Source of the DNA: Blautia sp. Marseille-P3201T
GTDB lineage: Bacteria > Bacillota > Clostridia > Lachnospirales > Lachnospiraceae
DNA length: 64,000 nucleotides
NCBI RefSeq assembly: GCF_900120295.1
Contig: NZ_LT635470.1
Coordinates: 558,001 to 622,000 of the forward strand
Reading direction: 5' to 3'
Below are positions 18,311 through 27,190 of this stretch, one piece after another. Within the stretch, counting starts at the first letter, position 1; each line of letters starts with the position of its first letter. Position numbers and translations under genes: made by a program. The notes under the pieces were generated by a model, which was not told the DNA's origin, did no database searches, and saw nothing but the letters and a program-made list of their open reading frames with translations.

Positions 18311-19618
18311 ATGAAATTTCGTTGGAATAAGAAATATCTATATTGGGGGATGACAGCCTTTGCTGTAATCAGTGCCAGTTTGCTGTTTTATTTTATCATT
18401 TTCCGTATGGATATACTTTTAGGACGGGCAAAGAAACTCACCAGTATTTTAATGCCTGTTATATGTGGCGCAATCATTGCCTACTTGCTAATACCAATTG
18501 TAAATTTTCAGGAAAGAAAAATCTTTCATTTTTTAGAAGAAAAAAAGCAATTTACTTTAGAAAAAAAACATAAAAAAATCATTCGTTATACAAGCATCTT
18601 TTTTGCATTGGTTTTTGCATTTTTTATCATTTATTCGCTGCTTGCCATGATCATACCAAGTATTTTGGAGAGTATTATCAGCATTATCAATGACTCTCCA
18701 CGATATGTACAAAATATCAAACACTGGCTGGAGTCTATCTTAAAAGATAATCCTGAATGGCAGACAATGGTTTTTGATTATTTAAACCGTTATTCGCCCA
18801 AAATAGAAACTTTTTTGAATGTTGAAGTTTTACCTCAAATTAAACAATTACTTCAGTCTTTGACAACAGGAGTATTTGGAACACTGGTCTTTATTAAAAA
18901 TCTTTTAATTGGATTGATTATTTCCATATACCTTATGGCTGATAAAGAAGTTTTTGTAACACAATCTAAAATGTTTGTCTATGCGCTTTTTGACACAGAA
19001 AAGGCAAATGGTATTGTAAGAGCTTTTCGTTTCACCCATCGTACTTTTGGTGGATTTATCAATGGTAAAATCATAGACTCTATTATTATCGGTATTTTAT
19101 GTTATATTGGAACCAGCATTATCGGTACACCTTATGGATTACTTGTCAGCGTAGTAGTAGGAGTTACAAATGTTATTCCATTTTTTGGCCCTTATTTGGG
19201 GGCAATTCCAAGTGCCCTTATTATTTTAATGGTAAATCCTATGCATTGTCTGTATTTCCTGATTTTCATTTTGCTTTTACAGCAATTTGATGGAAATATT
19301 CTCGGCCCCAAAATTCTTGGAAACTCTACCGGCTTATCAAGCTTTATGGTAATTGTTGCCATTCTTTTGTTTGGTGGTCTTATGGGAATTTCAGGAATGA
19401 TTATAGGCGTACCTGTATGGGCAGTATTTATGGCAGGGATTAAGTACTTCCGAAACCATGAGTTAAAGAAAAAATCTATGCCTACAGATGATACCTTCTA
19501 CGAAGATATGGCTTATATTAATCCGGAAACTTTGCAGCCGGTTAGGCTCATGGAAACAGAACACCCGAAGACTTCTATTAAAACAAAAAAAGAGGAAGAA
19601 GAAGAGGAAGAGAAATAA
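18311..19618 (+). CDS. AI-2E/PerM family membrane transporter
   Basis: 435 residues with about eight hydrophobic segments and the family signature GVTNVIPFFGPYLGAIPSAL. Members export small molecules including autoinducer-2 in some species, or sodium; the substrate here cannot be told. The C-terminus is an acidic/lysine tail ending in a run of glutamates. AGAGGAGG precedes the ATG. dtd follows with no gap at all (stop at 19618, ATG at 19619). Confidence 0.88.
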   Translation: MKFRWNKKYLYWGMTAFAVISASLLFYFIIFRMDILLGRAKKLTSILMPVICGAIIAYLLIPIVNFQERKIFHFLEEKKQFTLEKKHKKIIRYTSIFFALVFAFFIIYSLLAMIIPSILESIISIINDSPRYVQNIKHWLESILKDNPEWQTMVFDYLNRYSPKIETFLNVEVLPQIKQLLQSLTTGVFGTLVFIKNLLIGLIISIYLMADKEVFVTQSKMFVYALFDTEKANGIVRAFRFTHRTFGGFINGKIIDSIIIGILCYIGTSIIGTPYGLLVSVVVGVTNVIPFFGPYLGAIPSALIILMVNPMHCLYFLIFILLLQQFDGNILGPKILGNSTGLSSFMVIVAILLFGGLMGISGMIIGVPVWAVFMAGIKYFRNHELKKKSMPTDDTFYEDMAYINPETLQPVRLMETEHPKTSIKTKKEEEEEEEK

Positions 19619-20068
19619 ATGAAGTTAGTCATACAAAAAGTCAGCCATGCTTCTGTAGAAATAGAAGAAGGGCGCATTGCAGAAATTCAAAAAGGATTTT
19701 TGGTTCTTGTGGGAATTGGTAAAAACGATACAGAAGACACTGTGGATCAATATGTAAAAAAGATGGTAAATCTTCGTATTTTTACAGACGAGAATGGTAA
19801 AACAAACCTTTCTTTGGCAGATGTTAATGGTGAAGTTCTTTTAGTGTCTCAATTTACTTTATATGCCAATTGTAAAAAAGGAAACCGTCCAAGCTTTTTT
19901 GATGCCGGAGAACCTAAAGAAGCTCAACGCCTATATGAATATATGGTAGAAAAAGTAAAAGAATTTGTTCCTGTCGTACAAACCGGAAAATTTGGCGCAC
20001 TTATGAAAGTATCCTTAATTAATGAAGGACCATTTACCATTTTGTTAGACGAAAATACTTTTGCATAA
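19619..20068 (+). CDS. dtd: D-aminoacyl-tRNA deacylase
   Basis: 149 residues, the normal length. The catalytic-pocket motifs are [17 protein letters not shown] and, near the C-terminus, NEGPFT, the form of the cis-Gly-Pro motif (usually NxGPVT). Dtd hydrolyses D-amino acids mischarged on tRNA. No separate Shine-Dalgarno is needed, because the ATG directly follows the stop of the upstream gene and the preceding GAAGAGGAAGAG region can serve. Confidence 0.95.
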   Translation: MKLVIQKVSHASVEIEEGRIAEIQKGFLVLVGIGKNDTEDTVDQYVKKMVNLRIFTDENGKTNLSLADVNGEVLLVSQFTLYANCKKGNRPSFFDAGEPKEAQRLYEYMVEKVKEFVPVVQTGKFGALMKVSLINEGPFTILLDENTFA

Positions 20069-20078
20069 AAAATCATTT

Positions 20079-20123
20079 AAAAACACCTTTAGAACTGAAA
20101 ACAGCAGTTTGAAAGGTGTTTTT
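20079..20123 (+). terminator. Rho-independent terminator after dtd
   Basis: Stem AAAAACACCTTT / AAAGGTGTTTTT (20079-20090 and 20112-20123) with an inner AACTG/CAGTT pairing and a T-rich tail. Confidence 0.85.
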
Positions 20124-20156
20124 CTTATTCGATTAGTTTAGCGGACAAATACAGAT

Positions 20157-20204
20157 TTAACCGAAAAACTATAGACTTTTCATTCTATACATGTTAAACT
20201 ACTC
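20157..20204. other. Candidate dif-like recombination site upstream of the XerS-type recombinase
   Basis: CCGAAAAACTATAGACTTTT at 20161-20180, continuing CATTC, strongly resembles from memory the difSL site of streptococci and lactococci (core CCGAAAAACTATAAT followed by TTTTC), which also lies just upstream of xerS. Here it lies about 50 bases before the recombinase start. The following ATGTTAAACT (20191-20200) also resembles the right arm of classical dif. Alternatively, TAGACT-17-TAAACT in the same stretch could be the promoter. Confidence 0.5.
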
Positions 20205-20232
20205 TTGAAAATCATATTTTGGGAGGTTCTTT

Positions 20233-21300
20233 ATGGCAAAGCCAATTACATATCGTGAACAAGAAAAAATTGAAAATACTGTAAAACTTCGTGAATTCTT
20301 AATGGAGCTTCCTCCTTATGTGAAGGATTATTTCCGCGCTAAAGAACCCACGACTTCAGACAAAACCCGTTTATCGTATGCTTATGATTTACGTGTATTT
20401 TTTCGCTTTTTACAAGAAACAAATCCTGCTTTAAAAGAAAAATCCTTGTCAGAAATTTCCATACAGGATTTATCCTTACTTGAACCTGTAGACTTTGAAG
20501 AATTTCAGGAATACTTAAAAGCATACAAATCTGCAGACAATAAATTAGAAACTAATTCCCGTACAGGAATTGCCAGAAAAATGTCTTGCCTTCGTAGTTT
20601 TTATGATTATTTATGCAAACGCCAATTATTGTCCTCAAATCCGGTTCGCCTTGTAGATATGCCAAAAATTAAGGAAAAAGCCATTATCCAGCTAGACCCT
20701 GATGAAGTTGCCAATCTTCTGGATTATATCGAAAATTATGGAAAACAGCTATCCGGTGTAAAACTTTACCATTATAATAAACAAAAATATCGAGATATTG
20801 CTATTGTTACTCTCCTGCTCGGAACAGGTGTTCGTGTATCTGAATTAGTAGGGTTAAACATCGGCGATATTGACTTTAAAAATAATGGTATCCGCATTCT
20901 TCGAAAAGGCGGTAATGAAATGATTGTCTATTTTGGCACTGAGGTAGAACAAGCGTTGAAGGATTATCTGGAAATTTCCCGAAGCGGTATTACTCCCCTC
21001 TCCGGCCATGAAGATGCTCTCTTTCTCTCCGGACAACGGAAACGAATTAGTGTAGATGCCGTAGAAAAAATGGTAAAAAAATATGCCTCTGCAATTTCTG
21101 TAAAAACCATTACTCCTCACAAATTACGAAGTACTTACGGTACTGCCCTCTATCGGGAAACAGGAGATATTTATCTGGTTGCAGACGTTTTAGGACACTC
21201 TGATGTCAATACTACAAAGAAACACTATGCCAAATTAAGCGATGAGCGCCGCCGATCTGCTTCAAAAGCTGTTACTTTAAGAGAAAAATTAGACAATTAA
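20233..21300 (+). CDS. xerS: XerS-like tyrosine recombinase
   Basis: 355 residues, longer than XerC/D (~300) and close to XerS. The SAM-like core-binding domain covers residues ~1-160. The catalytic set is visible: Arg in GTGVRVSELVGL, Lys in LRKGGNE, HxxR in THKLRSTYGT, the second His in LGHSDVNTT and the nucleophilic Tyr in KKHYAKLS. XerS alone resolves chromosome dimers at difSL. The candidate site just upstream and the absence of phage or integron genes support a chromosomal housekeeping role. A GGGAGG Shine-Dalgarno precedes the ATG. Confidence 0.88.
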   Translation: MAKPITYREQEKIENTVKLREFLMELPPYVKDYFRAKEPTTSDKTRLSYAYDLRVFFRFLQETNPALKEKSLSEISIQDLSLLEPVDFEEFQEYLKAYKSADNKLETNSRTGIARKMSCLRSFYDYLCKRQLLSSNPVRLVDMPKIKEKAIIQLDPDEVANLLDYIENYGKQLSGVKLYHYNKQKYRDIAIVTLLLGTGVRVSELVGLNIGDIDFKNNGIRILRKGGNEMIVYFGTEVEQALKDYLEISRSGITPLSGHEDALFLSGQRKRISVDAVEKMVKKYASAISVKTITPHKLRSTYGTALYRETGDIYLVADVLGHSDVNTTKKHYAKLSDERRRSASKAVTLREKLDN

Positions 21301-21305
21301 TGCTA

Positions 21306-22727
21306 TCAGATGTTTTTCTGCGCCGGACTATTCAATAGATTACCTTGATAATCAAAACGAGAACCATGACAGGGACAATCCCAACTTAATTCCGCTGCAT
21401 TCCATTCAAGCTGGCATCCTAAATGAGGACATCGGATATCTACGGCATAAATTTCACCATCCATGTCCTTATAAATGCCTACCTTTTTCCCTTTATACAG
21501 AACCACTCCTGCCTGTCCCGGCAAGATATCTTCCACTTCTTTTCCCGGTATAAAAAGAATACGCTTACCCAATCCCTTTACAGAATGACCTGTTTCCTTT
21601 ACAAGGGCAGGCAAATTTCCCAAAGAAAATCTGGAAGGTGAAAAAACGTCCTTATAAAAGACCTCCTGCCCACAAATCAAATCACGTAAAATGAGCGCCG
21701 CTGTCATAGCTGTCGTCATCCCCCACTTTTGAAATCCCGTAGCAATATACCAATCCGGATTTTCCCTGGAATACTGTCCAATATAAGGAATTTTGTCTAA
21801 AGTCATGCAATCCTGCGCTGACCAATGACAAATTTCCTGACTGTTTGGAAACCATTTTTTCGCTGCATTTTGTAATGCTTCATAACTTCCTGCATTTTTT
21901 CCTGTACGATGTCCCATTCCTCCCAAAAGTAAATATTCTCCATAGTTGCGAAAAGAATAATCTCCCTTTTCAGCTCCCATATAGATACCGTTTACCTGTG
22001 ACGCATGTTTTAGCGCCAGAACATAAGAACGCTCCTGATGCATTTTTGCAAAATACATTCCGGGAAAATTCACAAAAGGAAAGTGGCAGGTAAAAATAAT
22101 CTTTTCTGCCTGCACACTCCCACGTTTTGTTGTAATTTTATGGTTTTCTACTTTTATTACCTCTGTATGCTCATAAATCTTTATTGTTTTACTAATTGCC
22201 TTTAAAAATTTCAACGGATGGAATTGTGCCTGATTTTGAAATTCCACAGCACCCCATACAGGAAAAGGCAAGGGAAGTTCTTCCTTTGTAAGAGATGCAG
22301 GAAGTCCTAAAATGCACGCTGCCTTTGCCTCTTCTTCCAACTCTCTTCGGCTTTTGGAATAAATATAAGAATTCTTGTATTCAAAATCGCAGTCTATCTG
22401 CAAGTCTGTAATCATATTCTGATATTCGTGGATTGCTGTTTCATTTGCCAGTGCATACTGCCGGGCTTTCTCTTTTCCATATTGTTTTAATATAGAATGA
22501 TAAATCAAGCCATGCTGGGAAGTAATTTTTGCCGTAGTATTCTGTGTCTGTCCGCTTCCTATTTCCTTTGCTTCCAAAACTACTACATCTTTTCCTTCTC
22601 TTTGCAGATAATAAGCAGTTAAAATTCCCGTTATTCCCGCTCCGATTACTACAACTTCTGTTTCTATATTTTCATTTAAAGGTTTTCGTTTTTCGATTTC
22701 ACAGGTTTCTCTCCAAATTGATTTCAT
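21306..22727 (-). CDS. FAD-dependent oxidoreductase with C-terminal Rieske domain
   Basis: 473 residues. The N-terminal dinucleotide-binding motif is VVVIGAGITGILTAYYL and the body matches DAO-type FAD oxidoreductases (EAKEIGSGQTQNTTAKITSQ, ATGFQKWGMTTAM). Residues ~385-473 form a Rieske [2Fe-2S] domain with CPHLGC and CPCHGSRF supplying the Cys/His ligands. The electron donor and substrate are unknown. It lies in a minus-strand group with a hypothetical gene and superoxide dismutase, suggesting oxygen or oxidative-stress handling. A dispersed repeat lies in its upstream region. Confidence 0.88.
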   Translation of the reverse strand: MKSIWRETCEIEKRKPLNENIETEVVVIGAGITGILTAYYLQREGKDVVVLEAKEIGSGQTQNTTAKITSQHGLIYHSILKQYGKEKARQYALANETAIHEYQNMITDLQIDCDFEYKNSYIYSKSRRELEEEAKAACILGLPASLTKEELPLPFPVWGAVEFQNQAQFHPLKFLKAISKTIKIYEHTEVIKVENHKITTKRGSVQAEKIIFTCHFPFVNFPGMYFAKMHQERSYVLALKHASQVNGIYMGAEKGDYSFRNYGEYLLLGGMGHRTGKNAGSYEALQNAAKKWFPNSQEICHWSAQDCMTLDKIPYIGQYSRENPDWYIATGFQKWGMTTAMTAALILRDLICGQEVFYKDVFSPSRFSLGNLPALVKETGHSVKGLGKRILFIPGKEVEDILPGQAGVVLYKGKKVGIYKDMDGEIYAVDIRCPHLGCQLEWNAAELSWDCPCHGSRFDYQGNLLNSPAQKNI

Positions 22728-22744
22728 AAACTACTCCTATATGC

Positions 22745-22796
22745 CGCAGTGCGCTTCCTGCAGAAAATTTTTATTGTACAGGACGCAATCCCCTAT
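22745..22796 (-). repeat. Dispersed intergenic repeat, copy A
   Basis: A 52-base segment that aligns without gaps to 58556-58607 with about 41 identities. The shared core on the plus strand is TTTTTATTGTA, then AGGACGCAAT, then CCTAT, and both begin CGCAGT. In both copies it lies directly upstream of a minus-strand redox gene. Confidence 0.65.
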
Positions 22797-22828
22797 ACAA
22801 TAACTAATATGTCATACAGGCAGCTTTC

Positions 22829-23320
22829 TTATTCATAAGGACACATTACAATAATTTTCTGTGGTGTGGTCTGTGGAGGAATACTTTTCGTTGTAGCGGT
22901 GTAATAAACAAGAAGCTCCGTATTTATAGGCGCACAGGCATATCTCTGTCCATTAATGGTAGAAATATTTGTCATAGGACTTAAATTCAGCTTTAAAGAC
23001 TGCCCCTGCGCTTCTAAATTTTCATCAAAATAAGCCAACATAACCTCCTGATTTTGCCTTAACGCCGTAATCAGCTCCGCCTGATACTGTGGAGGGAAAA
23101 TAGCAGGTGCAGGCAAACTGGTATCATAAAAGGCAGCAATTCTCATTCCCGGTCTTAGACGAACATTGTGAATAACTGTGGTGTCTCCTGTAAGAATAAA
23201 ATTTATTGTTTCATTTTCCTTATTTTCAACCTTCAGGGAGATTACCATAGTACAGCAGGAATTCCCATGCGTAATACGCTCTATTATTCCAATTACTTTT
23301 TCATAATTACTATAATCCAT
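22829..23320 (-). CDS. Conserved hypothetical protein
   Basis: 163 residues from the ATG at 23320, which has AAAGGA upstream; the longer reading frame overlaps sod and is less likely. The protein is beta-rich with segments such as NETINFILTGDTTVI and GMRIAAFYDTSLPAPAIFP, suggesting an OB-like or beta-barrel fold. No signal peptide or membrane segment. It lies 17 bp after the superoxide dismutase gene and is probably co-transcribed with it. I do not recognise a named family. Confidence 0.65.
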   Translation of the reverse strand: MDYSNYEKVIGIIERITHGNSCCTMVISLKVENKENETINFILTGDTTVIHNVRLRPGMRIAAFYDTSLPAPAIFPPQYQAELITALRQNQEVMLAYFDENLEAQGQSLKLNLSPMTNISTINGQRYACAPINTELLVYYTATTKSIPPQTTPQKIIVMCPYE

Positions 23321-23337
23321 AAAAAATCCTTTTTTCT

Positions 23338-23958
23338 TTATTCTATGACAGAAGCTATAAATGGTTCTCCCTGCTGCCAACGCATTTGCGCTATCTCCCA
23401 GTTTATGACTTTAAACCAATTATCAATATAATCTCCTCTTAAATTGTAATGCTTCAAATAATAGGCATGTTCCCATACATCAATACAAAGGATGGGGAAC
23501 ATTTTATTCAAACACGGAACACCTTGATTTGCAGTTGTAATAATCCGAAGCATTCCTCTTTCCCATACCAGCCACGCATATCCGGAGCCAAATACAGACA
23601 ATGCTGTCTGCTTAAAAATTTTCTGAAATATCTCAAAACTCTGGAACTGACTTTCAATTTCTTTATATAGTTGATTATGGGAGATTTTCTGGGGAGGCTG
23701 AAGCCCTTCAAAATAAAACCTGTGATTGTATACTCCTCCGCTGTTTTTTCCAATATCACCGGGCATTTGTGTCAGTTCCTGCAAGGTACATGACTGCAGT
23801 TTTGGCTCTTTTTCAAGTAATTTGTTCAGATTATCAATATAGGTTTGTAAATGCTTCTCATGATGCAAATACATCGTTGTCGCATCAATATAAGGCTCCA
23901 ATGCCTGATAAGAATACGGCAAAGGTGTGTTTATAAAAGGATATTGATTGTTATTCAT
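23338..23958 (-). CDS. sodA: Fe/Mn-type superoxide dismutase
   Basis: 206 residues. The metal ligands are in place: His in YLHHEKHLQTYI, His in VYNHRFYFEGL, and Asp and His in CIDVWEHAYYL. The family stretches GSGYAWLVWE and HAYYLKHYNLRGDYIDNWF are also present. The enzyme dismutates superoxide; iron versus manganese use cannot be decided reliably from sequence. It is notable in an apparently anaerobic organism and is grouped with the FAD/Rieske protein. Confidence 0.93.
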   Translation of the reverse strand: MNNNQYPFINTPLPYSYQALEPYIDATTMYLHHEKHLQTYIDNLNKLLEKEPKLQSCTLQELTQMPGDIGKNSGGVYNHRFYFEGLQPPQKISHNQLYKEIESQFQSFEIFQKIFKQTALSVFGSGYAWLVWERGMLRIITTANQGVPCLNKMFPILCIDVWEHAYYLKHYNLRGDYIDNWFKVINWEIAQMRWQQGEPFIASVIE

Positions 23959-24013
23959 AGAAATTCTTTCTGTTATATGATTATGGATATTCTATGCAAA
24001 ATCCTAGAAAAGT

Positions 24014-24826
24014 TTACAGTTGTTCCGCTTTTATCATAATTTGGGTAATGTAATCTTCCTCTCTTGATACAGAAAAATCATTCATCCCCCACTCATAGGC
24101 AAATCCCGTCAAACGCAGGTTCTCTTTTTTTGCATAAGTAAACATTTTCTCATAAAGCTTTGGTAAATAACTCCAGCTTCCTTTCAAATACGCACACAAA
24201 TAAGTACCCTTTGGTTTTATCATTATTTTCTCTTTGAAAACTGCCCTAAAAGCCGGCGTAAAAAGTCCGTCATACTCCTGAAATTCTCCTTTTTCTGCTT
24301 TTTCCACAGAAATGTAACTTCCTATTCCCATGCGGCACTGCTCTAGTCCCCAGACTTCTTTTACATGAGCAAATGCTTCCTCTAAAAACTCTTCTTCAAA
24401 ATTATAAGGTGTAGTCAAATAGTGCTCTTCCTCACACTCTTTTAAAAAAATTTCTCCGCCTTTTAATTGTTCACAGATTTCTGTCTGGTTTTTTATCACA
24501 GAAAGAATATGCCTGGTTCTTGCAAGTTTTTCCATCTGCCTGTCAATTTCTCCGATTTTTACCTCTGCTAATTGCAGGAAATCTTCAGCATTTGGGTGCT
24601 CTATATATTCCTTTATTTCTTCCATGCTCATGTTCAGCTCTTTCAGCATACGTATATACTCAAATACCCTATTCTGCGAGGTTTCATAATAGCGATATTG
24701 ATTTTCCCCTTTTTGGGCAGGAGAAAACAATCCAATACTGTCATAATAATGCAGCGTTCTTTTATTAACTTCATGAAGCTTGGCAAACTCTGCTATCGTG
24801 AGCAGCTTTGTACTTTTTTTCATCAT
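24014..24826 (-). CDS. MerR-family regulator with GyrI-like effector domain
   Basis: 270 residues from the ATG at 24826, preceded by TAGGAGA at 8 bases. The N-terminal winged helix reads LLTIAEFAKLHEVNKRTLHY then YDSIGLFSPAQKGENQYRYY, followed by a coiled dimerisation helix (residues ~75-115) and a C-terminal GyrI/BmrR-type ligand domain (residues ~120-270). Such regulators respond to hydrophobic compounds and commonly control efflux or modification genes. The divergent GNAT gene at 24932 is the likely target. A perfect dyad lies in the intergenic region. Confidence 0.88.
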   Translation of the reverse strand: MMKKSTKLLTIAEFAKLHEVNKRTLHYYDSIGLFSPAQKGENQYRYYETSQNRVFEYIRMLKELNMSMEEIKEYIEHPNAEDFLQLAEVKIGEIDRQMEKLARTRHILSVIKNQTEICEQLKGGEIFLKECEEEHYLTTPYNFEEEFLEEAFAHVKEVWGLEQCRMGIGSYISVEKAEKGEFQEYDGLFTPAFRAVFKEKIMIKPKGTYLCAYLKGSWSYLPKLYEKMFTYAKKENLRLTGFAYEWGMNDFSVSREEDYITQIMIKAEQL

Positions 24827-24855
24827 TTTCAAATCTCCTATTGACTTTACACTAA

Positions 24856-24875
24856 CTGTATACTTTATTATACAG
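24856..24875. promoter_or_regulatory. Palindromic operator between MerR and GNAT genes
   Basis: CTGTATA-ctttat-TATACAG, a perfect 7-bp inverted repeat with 6-base spacer. On the minus strand it overlaps a TATAAT with TTGTTT 16 bases upstream, so it covers the probable merR promoter. It is a fitting MerR-type site. Confidence 0.65.
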
Positions 24876-24931
24876 TACAGCAAAGAAAAAACAAGAAAAG
24901 AAACTTTATCGAAATAGGAAGGATTATTACA

Positions 24932-25543
24932 ATGGAATTTAGAGAATTTAGAAAAGAAGATACTCCTGCATTGGAAGCGATTATTCGCCAAACTTGGAAT
25001 TACGATAAATTTGTCAGTCCTAAAACAGCCCAAAAGCTTGCCAGAGTATTTCTGAGCAGTTGTCTTACCAACCAAACCTTTTCTCAGGTAGCTTTGGAAA
25101 ATGGCAAACCTGTGGGAATTATTCTTGGAAAAAATATTTCTGCTCACAAATGTCCATTTTCATATAGATGGAAACAAATTTGTTCTCTCATCTCTCTTTA
25201 TCTGACACAAGAAGGCCGAAATGCCTCCAAAATCTTTGGCAGTGTAAATGGAATTGATAAAGAATTACTGGCGAAATGCGGTCCTTATCCTGCAGAATTG
25301 GCGCTTTTTGTTATTAGTCCTGACTGCCGTGGAAAAGGCGTAGGGAAACAATTATACCAGCGATTTCTTCAGTATCTGAAAAACGAACATTTGAACAGTT
25401 TTTACCTTTACACAGACACCAGCTGCAACTACGGTTTTTATGAACATCAGGGAATGGTACGAAGATGTGAAAAAGAACATTTTTTTACTGTTAATCAACA
25501 ACGCTCAAAAATGACATTTTTTATTTATGATTATGAAATCTAA
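24932..25543 (+). CDS. GNAT-family N-acetyltransferase
   Basis: 203 residues. The acetyl-CoA binding motif A is clear (ELALFVISPDCRGKGVGKQLYQRFL), with the N-terminal EFREFRKEDTPALEAII typical of GNAT proteins. Substrate unknown. GGAAGGA precedes the ATG. It is divergent from the MerR regulator with a shared 105-base regulatory region, so it is probably induced by that regulator's ligand. A terminator follows directly. Confidence 0.85.
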   Translation: MEFREFRKEDTPALEAIIRQTWNYDKFVSPKTAQKLARVFLSSCLTNQTFSQVALENGKPVGIILGKNISAHKCPFSYRWKQICSLISLYLTQEGRNASKIFGSVNGIDKELLAKCGPYPAELALFVISPDCRGKGVGKQLYQRFLQYLKNEHLNSFYLYTDTSCNYGFYEHQGMVRRCEKEHFFTVNQQRSKMTFFIYDYEI

Positions 25544-25548
25544 AAGGG

Positions 25549-25591
25549 CTGCCGCATGAAGTATCTTCTAAAAAGAGACTTCATGCGGCAG
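25549..25591 (+). terminator. Hairpin terminator after GNAT gene
   Basis: Perfect 14-bp stem CTGCCGCATGAAGT / ACTTCATGCGGCAG with a 15-base loop, followed by TTTGTTC. The stem is strong; the T-tract is short. Confidence 0.7.
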
Positions 25592-25660
25592 TTTGTTCAT
25601 GAAATACAGCGTTTTTCAATTCTTTGTTTCATTTCCTTATTCCCTTTATAAGCTGGAATT

Positions 25661-25900
25661 TCAAGATTTATTTTCCTTTGTAAAAAGCATTTTTAATGCC
25701 TTAAAGCCAAAAAACGCCCCAACTACTCCATATATAATTCGATTTATATCATCTTTTAGAAATGGAAAGTATGCTGGTGGCTTTATGGCACAATAGATTA
25801 AAAAGGCACAGATTATCAATACAACAATAGCTACTAAAACTTTCATTAATGTTCCTCTTATTGGTATTGATTTTTTCTTTTCCCAAAATGGTATAAACAT
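25661..25900 (-). CDS. Small hypothetical membrane protein
   Basis: 79 residues from the ATG at 25900, which has GGAGGT 8 bases upstream. After a short basic N-terminus (MFIPFWEKKKSIPIRG) come two hydrophobic helices: LVAIVVLIICAFLIYCAI, and IIYGVVGAFFGFKALKMLF, ending in a lysine tail. No family recognised. It lies in a group of small minus-strand genes (25661-27439) of accessory character. Confidence 0.6.
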   Translation of the reverse strand: MFIPFWEKKKSIPIRGTLMKVLVAIVVLIICAFLIYCAIKPPAYFPFLKDDINRIIYGVVGAFFGFKALKMLFTKENKS

Positions 25901-26136
25901 AGATATACCTCCATAAAATCTGGTGCACAGAAAGAACGATGTGACTCTTTCCATGAGATTGAATGTATCTTTGCAGCTTGTAACAAGTTTGTTCTATCCA
26001 CTGTCACAATCATGTGTTTCCCTCCACAACCTTCTAAATTTACTGCACTGCAAATTGGAAGGTTATTTTTCATAGGATACCATAGAAGAAATTTGTTAAC
26101 TTCCTCGTCTTTAAAAATAAGAAACAGCACTTCCAA
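25858..26136 (-). CDS. Doubtful small hypothetical protein
   Basis: An open frame of 92 codons from a TTG, overlapping the downstream small membrane gene by 43 bp and starting 2 bp after the stop of the gene at 26138. It has no clear ribosome binding site. The stretch GCGGKHMIVTVDRTNLLQAA looks protein-like, so it could be real or a remnant. Low confidence. Confidence 0.3.
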   Translation of the reverse strand: MEVLFLIFKDEEVNKFLLWYPMKNNLPICSAVNLEGCGGKHMIVTVDRTNLLQAAKIHSISWKESHRSFCAPDFMEVYLCLYHFGKRKNQYQ

Positions 26137-26137
26137 A

Positions 26138-26518
26138 TCAACTTCTGTCGTTCAAAAGTTTATTTACTCGTTCAACTGGAAATCTGTCTTCAATGTCAAT
26201 TATTTCAAACAAATTTAGGGACAATTCTTTCTCTCCAATCAGAGTAAGATATTCATTAACAGCTCTGCGGTCAATCATAATTTTTCCATGACCGTCCCAA
26301 TGACGATTGTTCTCTCTCTTTTTCAAGCCAGAAATCCAATATTCATCGCCGTTTTCAATATCTACATAGTTAGAATAACCACCATTATATTTTTGAAAAG
26401 CATGGTCATTAAAATAAATGGTTTTCTTGGTTTTTGAAGTTTTCACATATCCAATCCATGCTGGACCATCATCAGAATATCCTGTTTTTAGTTCAATATA
26501 CATTAAATTTTTAATCAT
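26138..26518 (-). CDS. Hypothetical protein of accessory-region type
   Basis: 126 residues, soluble, rich in aromatic and charged residues. It begins IELKTGYSDDGPAWIGYVKT and contains GKIMIDRRAVNEYLTLIGE, features I associate with a widespread uncharacterised family in gut clostridia often found near mobile DNA. Function unknown. Followed after 37 bp upstream by the GNAT gene in the same direction. Confidence 0.65.
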   Translation of the reverse strand: MIKNLMYIELKTGYSDDGPAWIGYVKTSKTKKTIYFNDHAFQKYNGGYSNYVDIENGDEYWISGLKKRENNRHWDGHGKIMIDRRAVNEYLTLIGEKELSLNLFEIIDIEDRFPVERVNKLLNDRS

Positions 26519-26555
26519 TTATATCACTCCTAAATTGGAATTTATCAAGCTTTAT

Positions 26556-27005
26556 TTATAGTAACAAAGCAAGCTCAATTTCATCCTCATCTTCATTTCC
26601 AGTTTCCCTAAAACCAAATTTATAATATAGATGCAGTGCAATGGAGTTATCTTTATTGCACGTTAAAGCTACTTTGTTAGATTGACCAAATGGTTTGGAT
26701 GCAATATAATCCAGACATTTTCTTAAAGCAAGTTCTCCAAATCCCTGATGCTGATACGCAATATCAATCATCATATGCCAAATATTATACTCCGCGAGGT
26801 CATAATCATATATCACCATCACATAACCAACCATTGTATCATCATTGAATATTCCAAAAGGAATACATTGGTTATAATATACATATGCTTGCGCTAAGCT
26901 CCTGATTGGATTTGAAACAAATTGCTCTTGTTCCTTAGCCAATTTTAAATTAAACGCCTGTATAAAGTTATTCTCGTCAATTCTCACTAATTCAATATTA
27001 CTCAT
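26556..27005 (-). CDS. GNAT-family N-acetyltransferase
   Basis: 149 residues. Motif A is visible in HMMIDIAYQHQGFGELALRK, followed by KVALTCNKDNSIALHLYYKFGFRETG as in small GNATs of the spermine/spermidine or BltD type. The substrate is inferred only as a small amine. CAGGAGGA precedes the ATG at 8 bases. A short open frame with a strong ribosome binding site lies directly upstream (27032-27097) and could be a leader peptide. Confidence 0.8.
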   Translation of the reverse strand: MSNIELVRIDENNFIQAFNLKLAKEQEQFVSNPIRSLAQAYVYYNQCIPFGIFNDDTMVGYVMVIYDYDLAEYNIWHMMIDIAYQHQGFGELALRKCLDYIASKPFGQSNKVALTCNKDNSIALHLYYKFGFRETGNEDEDEIELALLL

Positions 27006-27031
27006 AATTCCTCCTGTTTGTTGTGGAGAGA

Positions 27032-27097
27032 TTATAGCATATAATCTCCCTCCAAGTTTAATGTTTCAATCGTCATAAGATAATAGTTTCTATTCAT
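27032..27097 (-). CDS. Candidate 21-codon leader peptide before GNAT gene
   Basis: ATG to TAA frame encoding MNRNYYLMTIETLNLEGDYM plus Leu. It has an excellent Shine-Dalgarno (GAAAGGAGATG) 6-8 bases upstream and ends 27 bases before the GNAT start. The stop codon lies within a palindrome GATTATA-gca-TATAATC (27030-27046). Position and signals fit a regulatory leader peptide; nothing else shows that it is translated. Confidence 0.4.
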   Translation of the reverse strand: MNRNYYLMTIETLNLEGDYML

Positions 27098-27190
27098 AAT
27101 GAACATCTCCTTTCGGTTTAGGATATCTATAATAAACACAAACGTGTAATTGTATCGCTGCAAACTCAAATTTACCACACAAACTGAGAT